Under the pieces are notes generated by a model. The model saw only the letters and a list, made by a program, of their open reading frames with translations. It ran no database searches and was not told the origin of the DNA. DNA of 64,000 bases, taken from contig NZ_OUNR01000012.1 in NCBI RefSeq assembly GCF_900403705.1, forward strand, positions 1 through 64,000. The letters run 5' to 3'. The stretch comes from Nitrospira lenta. GTDB taxonomy: Bacteria > Nitrospirota > Nitrospiria > Nitrospirales > Nitrospiraceae. Below are positions 45,787-54,435 of the stretch, in pieces. Each line of letters starts with the position of its first letter. Position 1 is the stretch's first letter. The translations under genes and the position numbers were made by a program.

Positions 45787-46497
45787 ATGAAAACATCCGT
45801 CGCACTGTCGCCGATCCGAGTTGTTCCCGTCGATGATTCAGCGTTCGCGCGCGAGGGAATCAGGGCCATACTCAAATTGGATCGTGGCATTCAAGTGGTA
45901 GGAGAAGCCGGCAGCAGGGCCTGCGCTCTTGAAGAGGTCCATCGCACGCAGCCCGATGTCGTGATTTTGGATATGCGCTTGCCCGATGGCACCGGATCCG
46001 ACGCCTGCCGAGACATTCTCTCTGCGTTTCCCCGCATGCGAATCCTGTTCTTCTCCGCCTACAACGACGATCAAGACCTCTATGATGCCGTCATGGCAGG
46101 GGGACACGGGTATCTGACAAAAGATGCCGGAGCCAAAGATCTCCTCCGCGCGATCAAGACAATCGCCGCGGGACAATCCCTCCTTGAGCCCCAAAAGCCG
46201 GTCCACAACTCATCGAGGATGACGCGCGCCATCGCAAACAGTCCGACGATTCTCATGCCGCCCCTCTCGCGGACCGACCTGAAGCTCCTCGCGATGCTGG
46301 CGGAGGGAGCCACAATTAAAGCGATTGCCGCCGCCTTCAAGACAAAGCAGGCGGCCATCACCAAACTCCTGGCGACACTCTATCGAACACTCGGCGTCAC
46401 ACGGCGGAACCAAGCGATTCACTATTTCATCACGCAGATCAGCCGGCATCGCCGTCCCTCTGATGTGTCCCCCCTCTCCACACACAGGAAAGGATAG
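45787..46497 (+). CDS. Response regulator with LuxR-type HTH
   Basis: 236-aa two-component regulator. Receiver domain at 10-125: acidic pair in VVPVDDSAFAREGI, phospho-Asp in VVILDMRLPDGTG, Thr/Ser in FFSAYNDD, Lys in YLTKDAG. A helix-turn-helix of LuxR/NarL character follows (LSRTDLKLLAMLAEGATIKA, then LYRTLGVTRRNQAIHY). The matching histidine kinase is not in the window. A 226-base gap separates it from the sigma54 activator, and I see no clear promoter there. Confidence 0.82.
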   Translation: MKTSVALSPIRVVPVDDSAFAREGIRAILKLDRGIQVVGEAGSRACALEEVHRTQPDVVILDMRLPDGTGSDACRDILSAFPRMRILFFSAYNDDQDLYDAVMAGGHGYLTKDAGAKDLLRAIKTIAAGQSLLEPQKPVHNSSRMTRAIANSPTILMPPLSRTDLKLLAMLAEGATIKAIAAAFKTKQAAITKLLATLYRTLGVTRRNQAIHYFITQISRHRRPSDVSPLSTHRKG

Positions 46498-46501
46498 TCC
46501 G

Positions 46502-46816
46502 ATGCTTCCCAAGGGCCTCCTCGTTACCGATCCACATGGTCAGGAGTTTCTGCTGGTCCCCGAGGAGAGAGGCGCCGCCGCCGGCTATACGCTCTCCGTA
46601 CTTCAGCGCCATGACGATCAGTGGATCCGCCTCGAACCTCATGCGTCACGAAGACTGCGGGAAAGCATGCTGGGTGCGTTGCTTGAATTCTTCGGTAATC
46701 TCTGTCGCATTCTCAATCACAATAGTGACGGCACACACCGGATCAAGAAACACGCTCCCTCCACGCGTAGCCAACCACCGCGCACCACCACCGGCAAACT
46801 CCGTGAACCATCATGA
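46502..46816 (+). CDS. Hypothetical protein, 104 aa
   Basis: Small protein starting MLPKGLLVTDPHGQEFLLVP with a short strand-rich N-terminal part and a basic, low-complexity C-terminus. AGGAAAGG ends eight bases before the ATG, and it lies four bases after the response regulator stop, so it is probably translated. I recognise no domain. Confidence 0.5.
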   Translation: MLPKGLLVTDPHGQEFLLVPEERGAAAGYTLSVLQRHDDQWIRLEPHASRRLRESMLGALLEFFGNLCRILNHNSDGTHRIKKHAPSTRSQPPRTTTGKLREPS

Positions 46817-47070
46817 ACAGACCGGATTACACGACGAAACATTTCGCAGATACAAGCGACGCATCGACCTCGTCCAACTCGCCGAGCATGCTGCGGCGGG
46901 GTTCCCACAGCCTGCCGGCGCGAGAAGGTCCGTCTTGCACAACCATAATCAGTCGGGTATACAAACCGATGCACGCTAGACTCATCAGCCTGAGTAACAT
47001 TGAAAATGCCGCGTCACCACGAGGTCGACGCGCGCACTACTACCTATCCAGAGAGACCCGAGGAGGAAAG

Positions 47071-48162
47071 ATGAAGCACCTGTTCGCCGTTCTAACACTC
47101 TGTACCGCTATACTTTGCGGCGGGGCCGCGGCTCATGCAGCCGATGTGCCTGCGCCCGCACCCCCGCTCGATGCGGTGACCCTCAAAGACGGCAGCACCA
47201 TCTATGGGGAAGTCATCGAGATGGCAGCCGGTGTGCTGGTTATGAAAACTCCCTCCAGCCCGGACAGTGCGATTAAGGTGAAGTGGAGCGAAGTCGTCAA
47301 ACTCGCCGTCAACCATCCGATCCCGTTTCATCTCAAAGAAGGCAGCGTCCTAGTCGGGACCGCGACCGCCGGAGCCGATGGTCAGTTGAACATCCAGTCC
47401 GAACCCCTCAAAGGTTCGCTCACCGTACCACTCGATACCATCGGATCCGTCAATCCCTTGGTTCAACCGCCGGTCATCTATACCGGCAGTCTGACCGGTG
47501 GGTTCTCCCAGACAACCGGAAACAGTCATCTCAAGAACGCCAGCGTGCTGGGAGATTTTGTCGCGCGCAGCGAGCAGCTTCGGTTATCCATCAACGGCCG
47601 TTATGTGTATGGGGAAAATGCCAACACCCTCATTGCGCGCAATGCCCGCGGCACCATCAAGCTTGACTTCTTTATCACCAAACGTTTTTATTGGTTTGCC
47701 TCCGCCTACGTGGAAAACGATCGCTTTCAGGACCTCAAGATGCGAACCGCCTTGGCATCCGGCCCTGGTTATCAATTCATCGACCGAGGGGATTTCAGCG
47801 GGATCCTCAAAGACATGACGTTCTATACGGAAACCGGCGTGTCCTTCTTCAATGAAGACTTCCGCATGGCGGACGACCAGTCCTCCATTCGCGCCCGTAT
47901 CTCGATGAAATTAAATTGGCCTATACTCGATGATCGCATCACGTTCTATCACTACAACGAGTTTTATCCGTCGCTGCAAAATGCGAGCAACTACTTTTTA
48001 ACCATGGATAACGGCGTCCGCTTCAAAATCTGGGAAGGGTTCGTGAGCGGCATTCAAGTCACCACGCGATACAACAGCCGGCCAGCGCCGGGCACCGGCG
48101 ACACCGACAACTTGTATCTCTTCACGCTGGGATACAGTTTCGATACGACCAAGAAACGATAG
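47071..48162 (+). CDS. DUF481 (YdiY-like) outer-membrane protein
   Basis: 363-aa exported protein. Signal peptide ([20 protein letters not shown]), then a small N-terminal strand domain ([20 protein letters not shown]) and a DUF481 beta-barrel-like region rich in alternating aromatic strands, ending with [15 protein letters not shown], as outer-membrane barrels end in an aromatic strand. GAGGAGGAAAG precedes the ATG at 47071; the open frame to 46813 is not supported. A weak -35/-10-like pair lies at 46935-46963. Confidence 0.82.
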   Translation: MKHLFAVLTLCTAILCGGAAAHAADVPAPAPPLDAVTLKDGSTIYGEVIEMAAGVLVMKTPSSPDSAIKVKWSEVVKLAVNHPIPFHLKEGSVLVGTATAGADGQLNIQSEPLKGSLTVPLDTIGSVNPLVQPPVIYTGSLTGGFSQTTGNSHLKNASVLGDFVARSEQLRLSINGRYVYGENANTLIARNARGTIKLDFFITKRFYWFASAYVENDRFQDLKMRTALASGPGYQFIDRGDFSGILKDMTFYTETGVSFFNEDFRMADDQSSIRARISMKLNWPILDDRITFYHYNEFYPSLQNASNYFLTMDNGVRFKIWEGFVSGIQVTTRYNSRPAPGTGDTDNLYLFTLGYSFDTTKKR

Positions 48163-48206
48163 TCTACGCTCACAACACGCACCTTACCCTCCAAGGAGGC
48201 CTGACG

Positions 48207-48620
48207 ATGTTAAAAGAATTTAAAGAATTTGCCATGAGAGGCAACGTGCTCGATATGGCAATCGGGGTGATCATCGGCGGCGCATTTGGCAAGATCGTCT
48301 CCTCCCTTGTCAGCGATGTCCTCATGCCGCCCTTGGGATTGCTGATGGGGAAAGTCGATTTCTCAAGCCTGTTTATCAACTTGTCCGGCACTCCCCAGCC
48401 CTCGCTGATCGCCGCCAAAGCGGCCGGCGTCCCCACGATCAACTATGGGGTCTTCTTACAGGCGACCTTCGACTTCATCATCCTAGCCTTCGTCATCTTC
48501 CTGTTGGTCAAGCAGATGAATCGGTTCAAAAAAGAAGCCCCACCGGCTCCTCCGGCCGGCCCGACCAATGAAGAGAAGCTCCTCATGGAGATCCGCGATG
48601 TCCTCAAAGGCAAACACTAG
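48207..48620 (+). CDS. mscL: Large-conductance mechanosensitive channel MscL
   Basis: 137-aa channel that opens on osmotic downshock. Typical N-terminus [20 protein letters not shown], first helix [20 protein letters not shown], second helix [17 protein letters not shown], and the C-terminal bundle [20 protein letters not shown]-type ribosome site upstream. Confidence 0.97.
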   Translation: MLKEFKEFAMRGNVLDMAIGVIIGGAFGKIVSSLVSDVLMPPLGLLMGKVDFSSLFINLSGTPQPSLIAAKAAGVPTINYGVFLQATFDFIILAFVIFLLVKQMNRFKKEAPPAPPAGPTNEEKLLMEIRDVLKGKH

Positions 48621-48680
48621 GATTCGGCCGATTCTTCGATTACAGTGCAACGCACCATCACAACCACAAAAGGAGCACGT

Positions 48681-49850
48681 ATGAAATCGATTCGCATCCC
48701 CATTCTGGCCCTCAGCCTTCTCTCGATCGCCGGCAATGCCGCCGCGATCGATTGGAACGCCATCTGCTGCGACGGCGGCTATGAATACCGTCATCGCGAT
48801 CAATGGGACGCCGACAAGGCCGCCAAAGACATGGCTGCACGCCTTGCCGCGCTGGAAAAGGAACGGCAACGGCTCGCCGATGAGCTCGCCGCCGCCAAGA
48901 AGGAAAACGGAGCACTCAGCGACCGCGTGAAAGCGCTCGAAAGCCAGCTGGCCGACCGCGATCGCGAATTGGCTGCTCTCCGCTCGAACGCGGGAGACGC
49001 GTCGAAACTCGCCAGCCAACTCTCCTCCGCGCAGAGCGATCTGAGCCAATCGAAAGCCCGCACGGCCGAGCTGGAACGCCAGCTCGCCGCTACCCAGTCG
49101 GCCGCAGGCGGCGCCAAGGAGAAACTGGCCGCGGATCTCGCGGCCACCCAAGCACAGCTCGCAGCCTTGCAAGCCGGAGCCGGGGACAAAGACAAGCTGG
49201 CGACAGAACTCGCCACGGCCAAACAACGCAACGCCGATCTGACCGCTCAACTCGCCGCCATGGGCGGAACCGCAGGCGACAAAGAGCGGATCGCCTCCGA
49301 GCTCACCGCCTGCAAACAGCGCGTCGCAGAGCTCGAGAACATGCTGGCGGATCGGGACAAAGACCTCGCCGGCCTCCGTGGCGATCTCTCCGCTGAAATG
49401 GCGAAATTGAAAGAAGCGCAGCGCGGCTTGATCCGTGCGCTGAGACCGCAGATCGACAAGCAGATGATCGCCGTCGATCTGAATAACGAGCGGCTCCTCA
49501 TCAACTTGACCTCAGGCTATCTGTTCGGCTCAGGAGAAGATCAACTGAAACCGGCAGGCGCCGATGCGTTGAAGCAGGTCGGTGCCATCCTCAAAGATTT
49601 TCCTGAGTATAAAGTGGCCGTGGACGGACATACGGATAACCGTCCGATCAAGAGCTCGCTGAAAAAGACGTTCCCGACCAACCAGGAACTCTCTGAAGCG
49701 CGGGCGGCCAACGCGGCCAAAGCCTTGACTGAAGGCGGATTGGGCGCAGCCACGACACACGGCTATGCCGACACCAAGCCGGTTGCACCGAATACCACCG
49801 ATGCCGGCCGGGCCAAAAACCGCCGCGTCGAAATCCGCGTCACGAAGTAA
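48681..49850 (+). CDS. OmpA-family protein with long coiled coil
   Basis: 389-aa exported protein. Signal peptide (ILALSLLSIAGNAAA), then ICCDGGYEYRHRDQWD, a coiled coil of about 200 residues with repeated LAAT/KLA heptads, and a C-terminal OmpA peptidoglycan-binding domain (LFGSGEDQLKPAG, VAVDGHTDNRPI, GRAKNRRVEIRV). The periplasmic spacer-plus-anchor design suggests bridging of peptidoglycan to another envelope layer. AGGAGCACGT precedes the ATG at 48681. The next gene encodes a shorter lipoprotein paralogue with the same CCDGGYEYRHR motif. Confidence 0.88.
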   Translation: MKSIRIPILALSLLSIAGNAAAIDWNAICCDGGYEYRHRDQWDADKAAKDMAARLAALEKERQRLADELAAAKKENGALSDRVKALESQLADRDRELAALRSNAGDASKLASQLSSAQSDLSQSKARTAELERQLAATQSAAGGAKEKLAADLAATQAQLAALQAGAGDKDKLATELATAKQRNADLTAQLAAMGGTAGDKERIASELTACKQRVAELENMLADRDKDLAGLRGDLSAEMAKLKEAQRGLIRALRPQIDKQMIAVDLNNERLLINLTSGYLFGSGEDQLKPAGADALKQVGAILKDFPEYKVAVDGHTDNRPIKSSLKKTFPTNQELSEARAANAAKALTEGGLGAATTHGYADTKPVAPNTTDAGRAKNRRVEIRVTK

Positions 49851-49870
49851 GTCTCTCATCTCCGCTGAGC

Positions 49871-49907
49871 GGAGGTAGGGTGTCGCGTATCGCGACACCC
49901 TACCTCC
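49871..49907 (+). terminator. Very stable 17-pair hairpin after the OmpA-family gene
   Basis: GGAGGTAGGGTGTCGCG (49871-49887) pairs perfectly with 49891-49907 across a TAT loop. A small overlapping hairpin (CTCCGC-TGA-GCGGAG) just precedes it. No U-run follows, so it may stabilise or process the transcript, or act as a terminator, between the two OmpA-family genes. Confidence 0.6.
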
Positions 49908-49970
49908 CATCACCACCGCACAATTCATGACTGACGCGAACCCCATCGCGTCTTACCAAGGAGCCGGCCC

Positions 49971-50690
49971 ATGAACGGGAAACGCGTCCTCACAGGATCT
50001 CTCTGTCTTGTCGGTGTCCTCGCCGGCGGCTGTTCAGGCAATCCCGTCTGCTGCGACGGCGGGTATGAATACCGTCACCGCAACGCAGTCCCCGTGGCAG
50101 AACCGATCGTCGACGACCGTGACGAGCGCCTCGCGGCGCTCGAACGGGATCGGCAACGCCAACTCGCTGCCACGGCGCAACTTCAAGATCAAGTTGCCGA
50201 GCTTCAGCGACAATTAACCACACGCCCGCAACCGCCGTTGACTCAAACCTATACCGATCTCCTGACGCTCCTGCGCCCAGAGATCGAACGGGGAACCATC
50301 ACCGTCCAGCAATCCGGGGATCAAATCACGATCCATCTAGCAGACCGCTTACTGTTTGAATCCGGTGAAGATCGCTTGAAACCAGCGGGGACAGAGGTAC
50401 TTCGGAAAGTCGGCGGCATTCTCCGCAACGTCCCGGATCGCCATCTTCGCGTCACCGGACATACAGACAATGTCCCGATCGGCGGGAAACTGATCCAGCG
50501 GTTTCCCTCAAACACCGTGCTCTCGCGCACTCGCGCCGCCCATGCTCGGGAGGCCTTGGAGCAGGGGGGAGCCGTTTCCAATCACATCGCAGCAGAGGGC
50601 TATGGAGAAAGCCATCCCTTGGCTAGCAATGTCACGGAAGATGGCCGGCGAAAGAATCGTCGTGTCGAGATTGTAGTCTTGCCTCAATAG
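49971..50690 (+). CDS. OmpA-family lipoprotein
   Basis: 239-aa lipoprotein with lipobox LAGGC, then PVCCDGGYEYRHRN, a short coiled coil (RDERLAALERDRQRQLAATA) and a C-terminal OmpA domain (LLFESGEDRLKPAG, LRVTGHTDNVPIGG, GRRKNRRVEIVV). It resembles Pal/MotB-type peptidoglycan-associated lipoproteins. It is a short paralogue of the gene upstream, sharing the CCDGGYEYRHR motif right after the export signal. Confidence 0.88.
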   Translation: MNGKRVLTGSLCLVGVLAGGCSGNPVCCDGGYEYRHRNAVPVAEPIVDDRDERLAALERDRQRQLAATAQLQDQVAELQRQLTTRPQPPLTQTYTDLLTLLRPEIERGTITVQQSGDQITIHLADRLLFESGEDRLKPAGTEVLRKVGGILRNVPDRHLRVTGHTDNVPIGGKLIQRFPSNTVLSRTRAAHAREALEQGGAVSNHIAAEGYGESHPLASNVTEDGRRKNRRVEIVVLPQ

Positions 50691-50694
50691 CCGC

Positions 50695-50729
50695 CTGTCA
50701 GGAGGGCCGCGTCGAGGCCCTCCTGACAG
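50695..50729. terminator. Bidirectional terminator hairpin
   Basis: CTGTCAGGAGGGCC (50695-50708) pairs perfectly with GGCCCTCCTGACAG (50716-50729) over a seven-base loop. It fills the gap between convergent genes (OmpA lipoprotein and the substrate-binding protein). There is no U-run on either side. Confidence 0.65.
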
Positions 50730-50734
50730 CTGAG

Positions 50735-51979
50735 CTATGCCAGCTGACAGTGATGCCGGTCTGCCGCCCCCAGATTCGCGAGGCCCGGCACCGTTGCAAG
50801 AATCTTGTAATGGCCCAGTCCCAATTCTTTTCCAAAGGCTTCCCCTACCAGCACATCCTGCACGTGCTGATGATCCGACGCCCGAAAACTCGACCGTCCT
50901 TCCTTCAGCCCATCGAACTCGTGCCCTTCCAATGCCTTGATCAATGCAGCCGTCTCGGTTGACCCGGCGCGCTGAATCGCGTCGAGGATCTGCGTCATCG
51001 CGGCATACCCCAAATAGCACCGGGAGGTGGGCGTATGGTTGTACTTGTCGATCACGCCTTGGATGAATCGCTTTGAACTCTCAGTGTTGATCTTGGGGTC
51101 CCAGATGAGGCCCCAAATCCCCGCATTGTTGGCATAGCCCAACGGGCGCCCAATCTGTTCACCGCTGATCATCCCGCCGACACCGATTTTCTCTTTGGCC
51201 AATTCCAGCTTGCCGTACCCCTTCAAAGCATGCACGAGATCCCATCCATAGAGGTTGAGAATAATCGCCGTCGGTTCCTTGGCCTTCGCCGCGCTGAGGG
51301 CCGATAGAAAGTCCGTGGACCCGAACGGCATCAAGGCTTCGCCGACCAACTCCACCTTGTGCGCCTCTGCCGCCTCCAGCATCGCCTGCGCGGCGGCTTT
51401 GCCGTCGAGCGTACTCGTCGTAATCATATACCAGCGAGTCCCATAGGCCTTCACCAGATGCGGCACCACCGCGTGCGCCAACATGTTGGCGTGGGGCATG
51501 AAGACAAAGGTGTGAGAATTACAGGAGGCGCCGCTTAACTCTGGGAGATGAGACCCGGTCACCACAAACAGTTTGTTTTCTCTCTTTGCCAATTCAGAGA
51601 CGACCAATGCACAGTCCGCGTTGAAGGTGCCCATGAGCACGTCAACATGATCCTCCTTGATAAACTTAGTGGCGACTTTCAGCGCCTGCTCAGGATTCGA
51701 GGCGTCATCGGCTTCGAGAATCGCCACCGGCCGTCCCAGCACACCACCTCGTTTATTAAAAAGATCCACCGCCACATTCGCCCCGTGGACGTCATGGATG
51801 GAGGAGGTCTTATAGGGGCTCGACAAGGGATCGAGTATGCCGATCTTAATCGGCTCTCCCCCTGCGGCGTAAGCTCGGCCGCTCAAGTCCAGCACCCGGT
51901 CGATCAGATCGCCAAACATCAAGGCGCCGCCGGTTGCTACGGACAATTGCAAAAACCGCCTGCGTGACAACTCGTTCAT
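50735..51979 (-). CDS. Orphan Tat-exported substrate-binding protein (branched-chain amino acid/amide type)
   Basis: 414-aa periplasmic binding protein of the LivJ/UrtA/AmiC class. Tat signal SRRRFLQLSVATGG at the start, then KIGILDPLSSPYKTSSIHDV and NVAVDLFNKRGGVLGRPVAI typical of the Peripla_BP fold. No permease or ATPase gene is nearby, so it may be a sensor or work with components encoded elsewhere. GGAGGG immediately upstream supports ATG 51979 over ATG 51991. Last gene of the set behind the sigma54 promoter at 54266. Confidence 0.85.
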   Translation of the reverse strand: MNELSRRRFLQLSVATGGALMFGDLIDRVLDLSGRAYAAGGEPIKIGILDPLSSPYKTSSIHDVHGANVAVDLFNKRGGVLGRPVAILEADDASNPEQALKVATKFIKEDHVDVLMGTFNADCALVVSELAKRENKLFVVTGSHLPELSGASCNSHTFVFMPHANMLAHAVVPHLVKAYGTRWYMITTSTLDGKAAAQAMLEAAEAHKVELVGEALMPFGSTDFLSALSAAKAKEPTAIILNLYGWDLVHALKGYGKLELAKEKIGVGGMISGEQIGRPLGYANNAGIWGLIWDPKINTESSKRFIQGVIDKYNHTPTSRCYLGYAAMTQILDAIQRAGSTETAALIKALEGHEFDGLKEGRSSFRASDHQHVQDVLVGEAFGKELGLGHYKILATVPGLANLGAADRHHCQLA

Positions 51980-52038
51980 CGGTCCCTCCATTTATCGGGC
52001 AACCTGCTCGTACTGTTTGCGGCCTCGGCTAAAGACCA

Positions 52039-52638
52039 TCACGATTTTCCAGTATGAAGTTCGGCCTCCAATTCGGCAATACGCCTCCTCAACGGACCGG
52101 TACGCTCCTCCACCTCATCCGCCGAGTAGCGCGGCGTAATGTACTTTGAGCAGTTCCAGTCGAATGAAACCACATCGATGAAGACCAGACGTTCCACGCT
52201 CGACCGCATCTTGACGGCCACCATCTGCTCGGTCAGCTCCGGATGCGCACGGGCATCCTCGATACGGGCATGGGCGAGAATTTTCAGCCGCTCGCGGTTC
52301 TTGTAGTCCATGAGAAAAAGCGCTACCCGATCGTTCACCGACATATTGCCCGTACTGATCAACTGCCGATTGCCCTTATAATCAGCAAAGACTAATGTCG
52401 AACTGTCCAGCACCCGCAAGAATCCGGAAGGCCCGCCGCGATGCTGGATATAGGGCCACCCGCCTTCACTGATCGATCCCACGTAAAAGCTGTCCCGTGT
52501 GGCAATAAATTCCGCTTCTGCCTGGCCCAGCGGGTCTCGGTCGGGAGCACCCACAATCCTGCCAGCCTGTCCGTAATACTGGGTCTGCGCACGCCTCACG
52601 GCATCCGTGAACATCAGATCGAGGTACTTCGTTGCCAT
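52039..52638 (-). CDS. Pyridoxamine 5'-phosphate oxidase-family flavoprotein
   Basis: 199-aa split-barrel flavin-binding protein: FIATRDSFYVGSISEGGWPY, GGPSGFLRVLDSSTLVFADY and NRQLISTGNMSVNDRVALFL match the PPOX-class general fold. Such proteins use FMN, F420 or haem; the substrate is unknown. It is not PdxH. GGGGAGG precedes the ATG. It lies between the broken DsrE gene and the substrate-binding protein gene. Confidence 0.82.
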   Translation of the reverse strand: MATKYLDLMFTDAVRRAQTQYYGQAGRIVGAPDRDPLGQAEAEFIATRDSFYVGSISEGGWPYIQHRGGPSGFLRVLDSSTLVFADYKGNRQLISTGNMSVNDRVALFLMDYKNRERLKILAHARIEDARAHPELTEQMVAVKMRSSVERLVFIDVVSFDWNCSKYITPRYSADEVEERTGPLRRRIAELEAELHTGKS

Positions 52639-52711
52639 CGCGCCTCCCCAATTCGTCTTCCGTTCCAGCCTGTCCAGGAGGCGGCCTTACGGTCGTCTCC
52701 TGGGACTCGAC

Positions 52712-53086
52712 TCAAAACACGATTGTCTGCCAGCCTTCCGCCATGTAGCGCCGCAAACTTAAGAGCCCCGCTGTCCCCGCCAATGCATGGTCTTTCACAA
52801 TCGGGACTCCGCAAGCCTTAACACTTTCCGTCGCCCCAAAGACCTCCGCGCAACCGCATGAGGCGCCTTGCACGACATCGCGAACAGCGTTGTAGAGACC
52901 ATTGGCTGGGTGCGAGAGCTTGGTCAATTCAGCCGGCCAGCGCGTACCGGCGCCATTGAACACGACGGCTACTTCGTCGCCTTTCTATTTACATTCGGAT
53001 GCCAGGGCAAGGGCATTAAAGACTCGTCCCAGCGACTCTTCGGAACCAGTCTTCGGGTCGGACAGAATGATGATGGCCGTTTTCAT
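52712..53086 (-). pseudogene. DsrE-like gene interrupted by an in-frame amber codon
   Basis: From ATG 53086 (AAGGAGA upstream) the frame reads MKTAIIILSDPKTGSEESLG then ALALASECK, a TAG at 52985-52987 (codon 34), and continues without frame change as KGDEVAVVFNGAGTRWPAEL to a normal TGA at 52712. The whole is a 124-codon DsrE/DsrF-type fold, including Cys-bearing GASCGCAEVF and the end segment AGLLSLRRYM. The tail alone would be an unnatural 83-aa gene. Nonsense mutation, readthrough or sequencing error are all possible. Confidence 0.82.
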
Positions 53087-53121
53087 GATTTCTCCTTATT
53101 CAGATGAGGGAGCCGTTTGTG

Positions 53122-54138
53122 CTAGTGCTTCTTTCCATTCGCCACTTTTTCTGCGTAGAAACGGTGCATCTGGTTCGAGATGTAGTCCAGATGGTCTTCT
53201 ACAGCGAAATGCCCGGCGTCAAGACGATGCATTTCGGCACTCGGAAGGTCCTTCAAGTAGGCTTCCCCTCCTTGTGGCGTAAAGAAAATATCAGTCTGAC
53301 CCCAGAAAATGATCGTCTTGGGTTGATGCTGACGTAGGAACTCCTGCCACACTGGATACAGCTCCACATTCTTGCGATAGTCGTAAAAGAGGTTCAGATT
53401 GACGCGGACCGCGTTCGGTCTTTGCATAAACGCGAAATCTGACTCCCAGTTATCAGGACTGATTAGCTCAGTATTTTTTGCTCCGAACAGATAGATGCCC
53501 TTGATCGCATCATAAGTAAGAAATCCCTCCAAAGGTTTTTCGGACTCGGCCGACCTGTTTTTCCAGAGTGCGCCACGGAAGCCGTCCCACGAAGCAGTGA
53601 AGCCGACTTCGTAGGCGTTCGTATTCTGGACGATCAGCCAATCAAGCACTTTGGGATTGCGCCCAGCAATCCTGAAACCGATCGGTCCACCGTAATCTTG
53701 AGCATAGAGGCCGTAGTGGTCAAAGCCTTTGAGCTTCAGAAAATGCTCGACGATCTCGGCAATGCCGTCGAAGGTGTAATCGTACGTGGCTGGATCCGGC
53801 ATATCGCTGAGCCCAAAGCCGGGATAGTCTGGGGCAATGACATGAAAGGTATCTGAAAGGGATCGTATGAGGTCTCGATATTGATGCGACGCGGCCGGGA
53901 AACCATGCAGCAACACAATTTTGGGATTGCTGGGATCCCCTGCCTCACGATACGCGATGTTCAATCCATCCACCTTGATACTGCTGTACTTCACGGCCGT
54001 GGCCTCGCGAGTGACAACCTTTCGATTATTCTTGGCGGTTTGGCCATAGGCATCGAGGCTTGATCCTAAGAGGGCAATCGCCAACACTCCCAGCCCTACA
54101 CTCGACCACCATGCTCTTCCTATCGTCTTATGTTCCAT
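53122..54138 (-). CDS. Exported alpha/beta hydrolase, haloalkane dehalogenase/epoxide hydrolase-like
   Basis: 338-aa hydrolase with a signal peptide (VGLGVLAIALLGSSLDAYG). Oxyanion region VLLHGFPAASHQYRDLI, nucleophile elbow LYAQDYGGPIGF with Asp instead of Ser, and the catalytic His in LDAGHFAVEDH. An Asp nucleophile is typical of dehalogenases and epoxide hydrolases and not of esterases. The substrate cannot be told. First gene behind the sigma54 promoter at 54266. Confidence 0.83.
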   Translation of the reverse strand: MEHKTIGRAWWSSVGLGVLAIALLGSSLDAYGQTAKNNRKVVTREATAVKYSSIKVDGLNIAYREAGDPSNPKIVLLHGFPAASHQYRDLIRSLSDTFHVIAPDYPGFGLSDMPDPATYDYTFDGIAEIVEHFLKLKGFDHYGLYAQDYGGPIGFRIAGRNPKVLDWLIVQNTNAYEVGFTASWDGFRGALWKNRSAESEKPLEGFLTYDAIKGIYLFGAKNTELISPDNWESDFAFMQRPNAVRVNLNLFYDYRKNVELYPVWQEFLRQHQPKTIIFWGQTDIFFTPQGGEAYLKDLPSAEMHRLDAGHFAVEDHLDYISNQMHRFYAEKVANGKKH

Positions 54139-54265
54139 CGTCGTCTCCTGTGTTTACTCACGTCCATACTGTGGATCGTCTCAGTTGCTTGTCGGCGTTG
54201 TCCTGATCGGATGCGGAGTCACTTTCGAACGTTCTCTGCGATGGCCATCGCACCTCGCCACTACC

Positions 54266-54280
54266 GCAAGGCCGGTGCCA
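54266..54280 (-). promoter_or_regulatory. Sigma54 (-24/-12) promoter of the hydrolase operon
   Basis: On the minus strand this reads TGGCACCGGCCTTGC, an exact match to the sigma54 consensus TGGCAC-N5-TTGC. Transcription would start near 54254, about 115 bases before the hydrolase ATG. A sigma54 activator gene ends about 155 bases upstream. Confidence 0.85.
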
Positions 54281-54379
54281 CCTGTCTCGACGATGAGTGA
54301 AACAAGATAAAGCACTGCTGAGACAAGGGTTTGCCTGGTTACTCGCAGTTGCATGAAGCAGGAGGAAGCCGAGGAGCCT

Positions 54380-54395
54380 CCACGAGATGTCGTGG
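54380..54395. promoter_or_regulatory. Putative activator-binding palindrome 1
   Basis: CCACGA-GATG-TCGTGG is an inverted repeat with six-base arms and a four-base centre. It lies about 130 bases upstream of the predicted start of transcription, in the usual range for sigma54 enhancer sites. Its twin is centred 18 bases away. Confidence 0.65.
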
Positions 54396-54397
54396 AA

Positions 54398-54413
54398 CTA
54401 CGATATCTCGTAG
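54398..54413. promoter_or_regulatory. Putative activator-binding palindrome 2
   Basis: CTACGA-TATC-TCGTAG has the same architecture as palindrome 1 (C-Y-ACGA-N4-TCGT-R-G), centred 18 bases from it, just downstream of the activator gene's stop. The pair suggests two dimers bound side by side on nearly the same face of the helix. Confidence 0.65.
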
Positions 54414-54435
54414 AGAGAGAACGCTATGTTCGTTG

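Noticed and set aside
46802-46979. 58-codon ORF between the 104-aa protein and the DUF481 gene
   Set aside because: The GTG start has no convincing ribosome site, and it overlaps the preceding gene; the sequence around it looks like a leader.
46813-47070. N-terminal extension of the DUF481 protein
   Set aside because: GAGGAGGAAAG just before ATG 47071, and the signal peptide begins there; the extension is unlike protein.
52712-52963. Independent 83-aa gene
   Set aside because: It is the back part of the DsrE-like gene after the amber codon; the front part with ribosome site is in the same frame.
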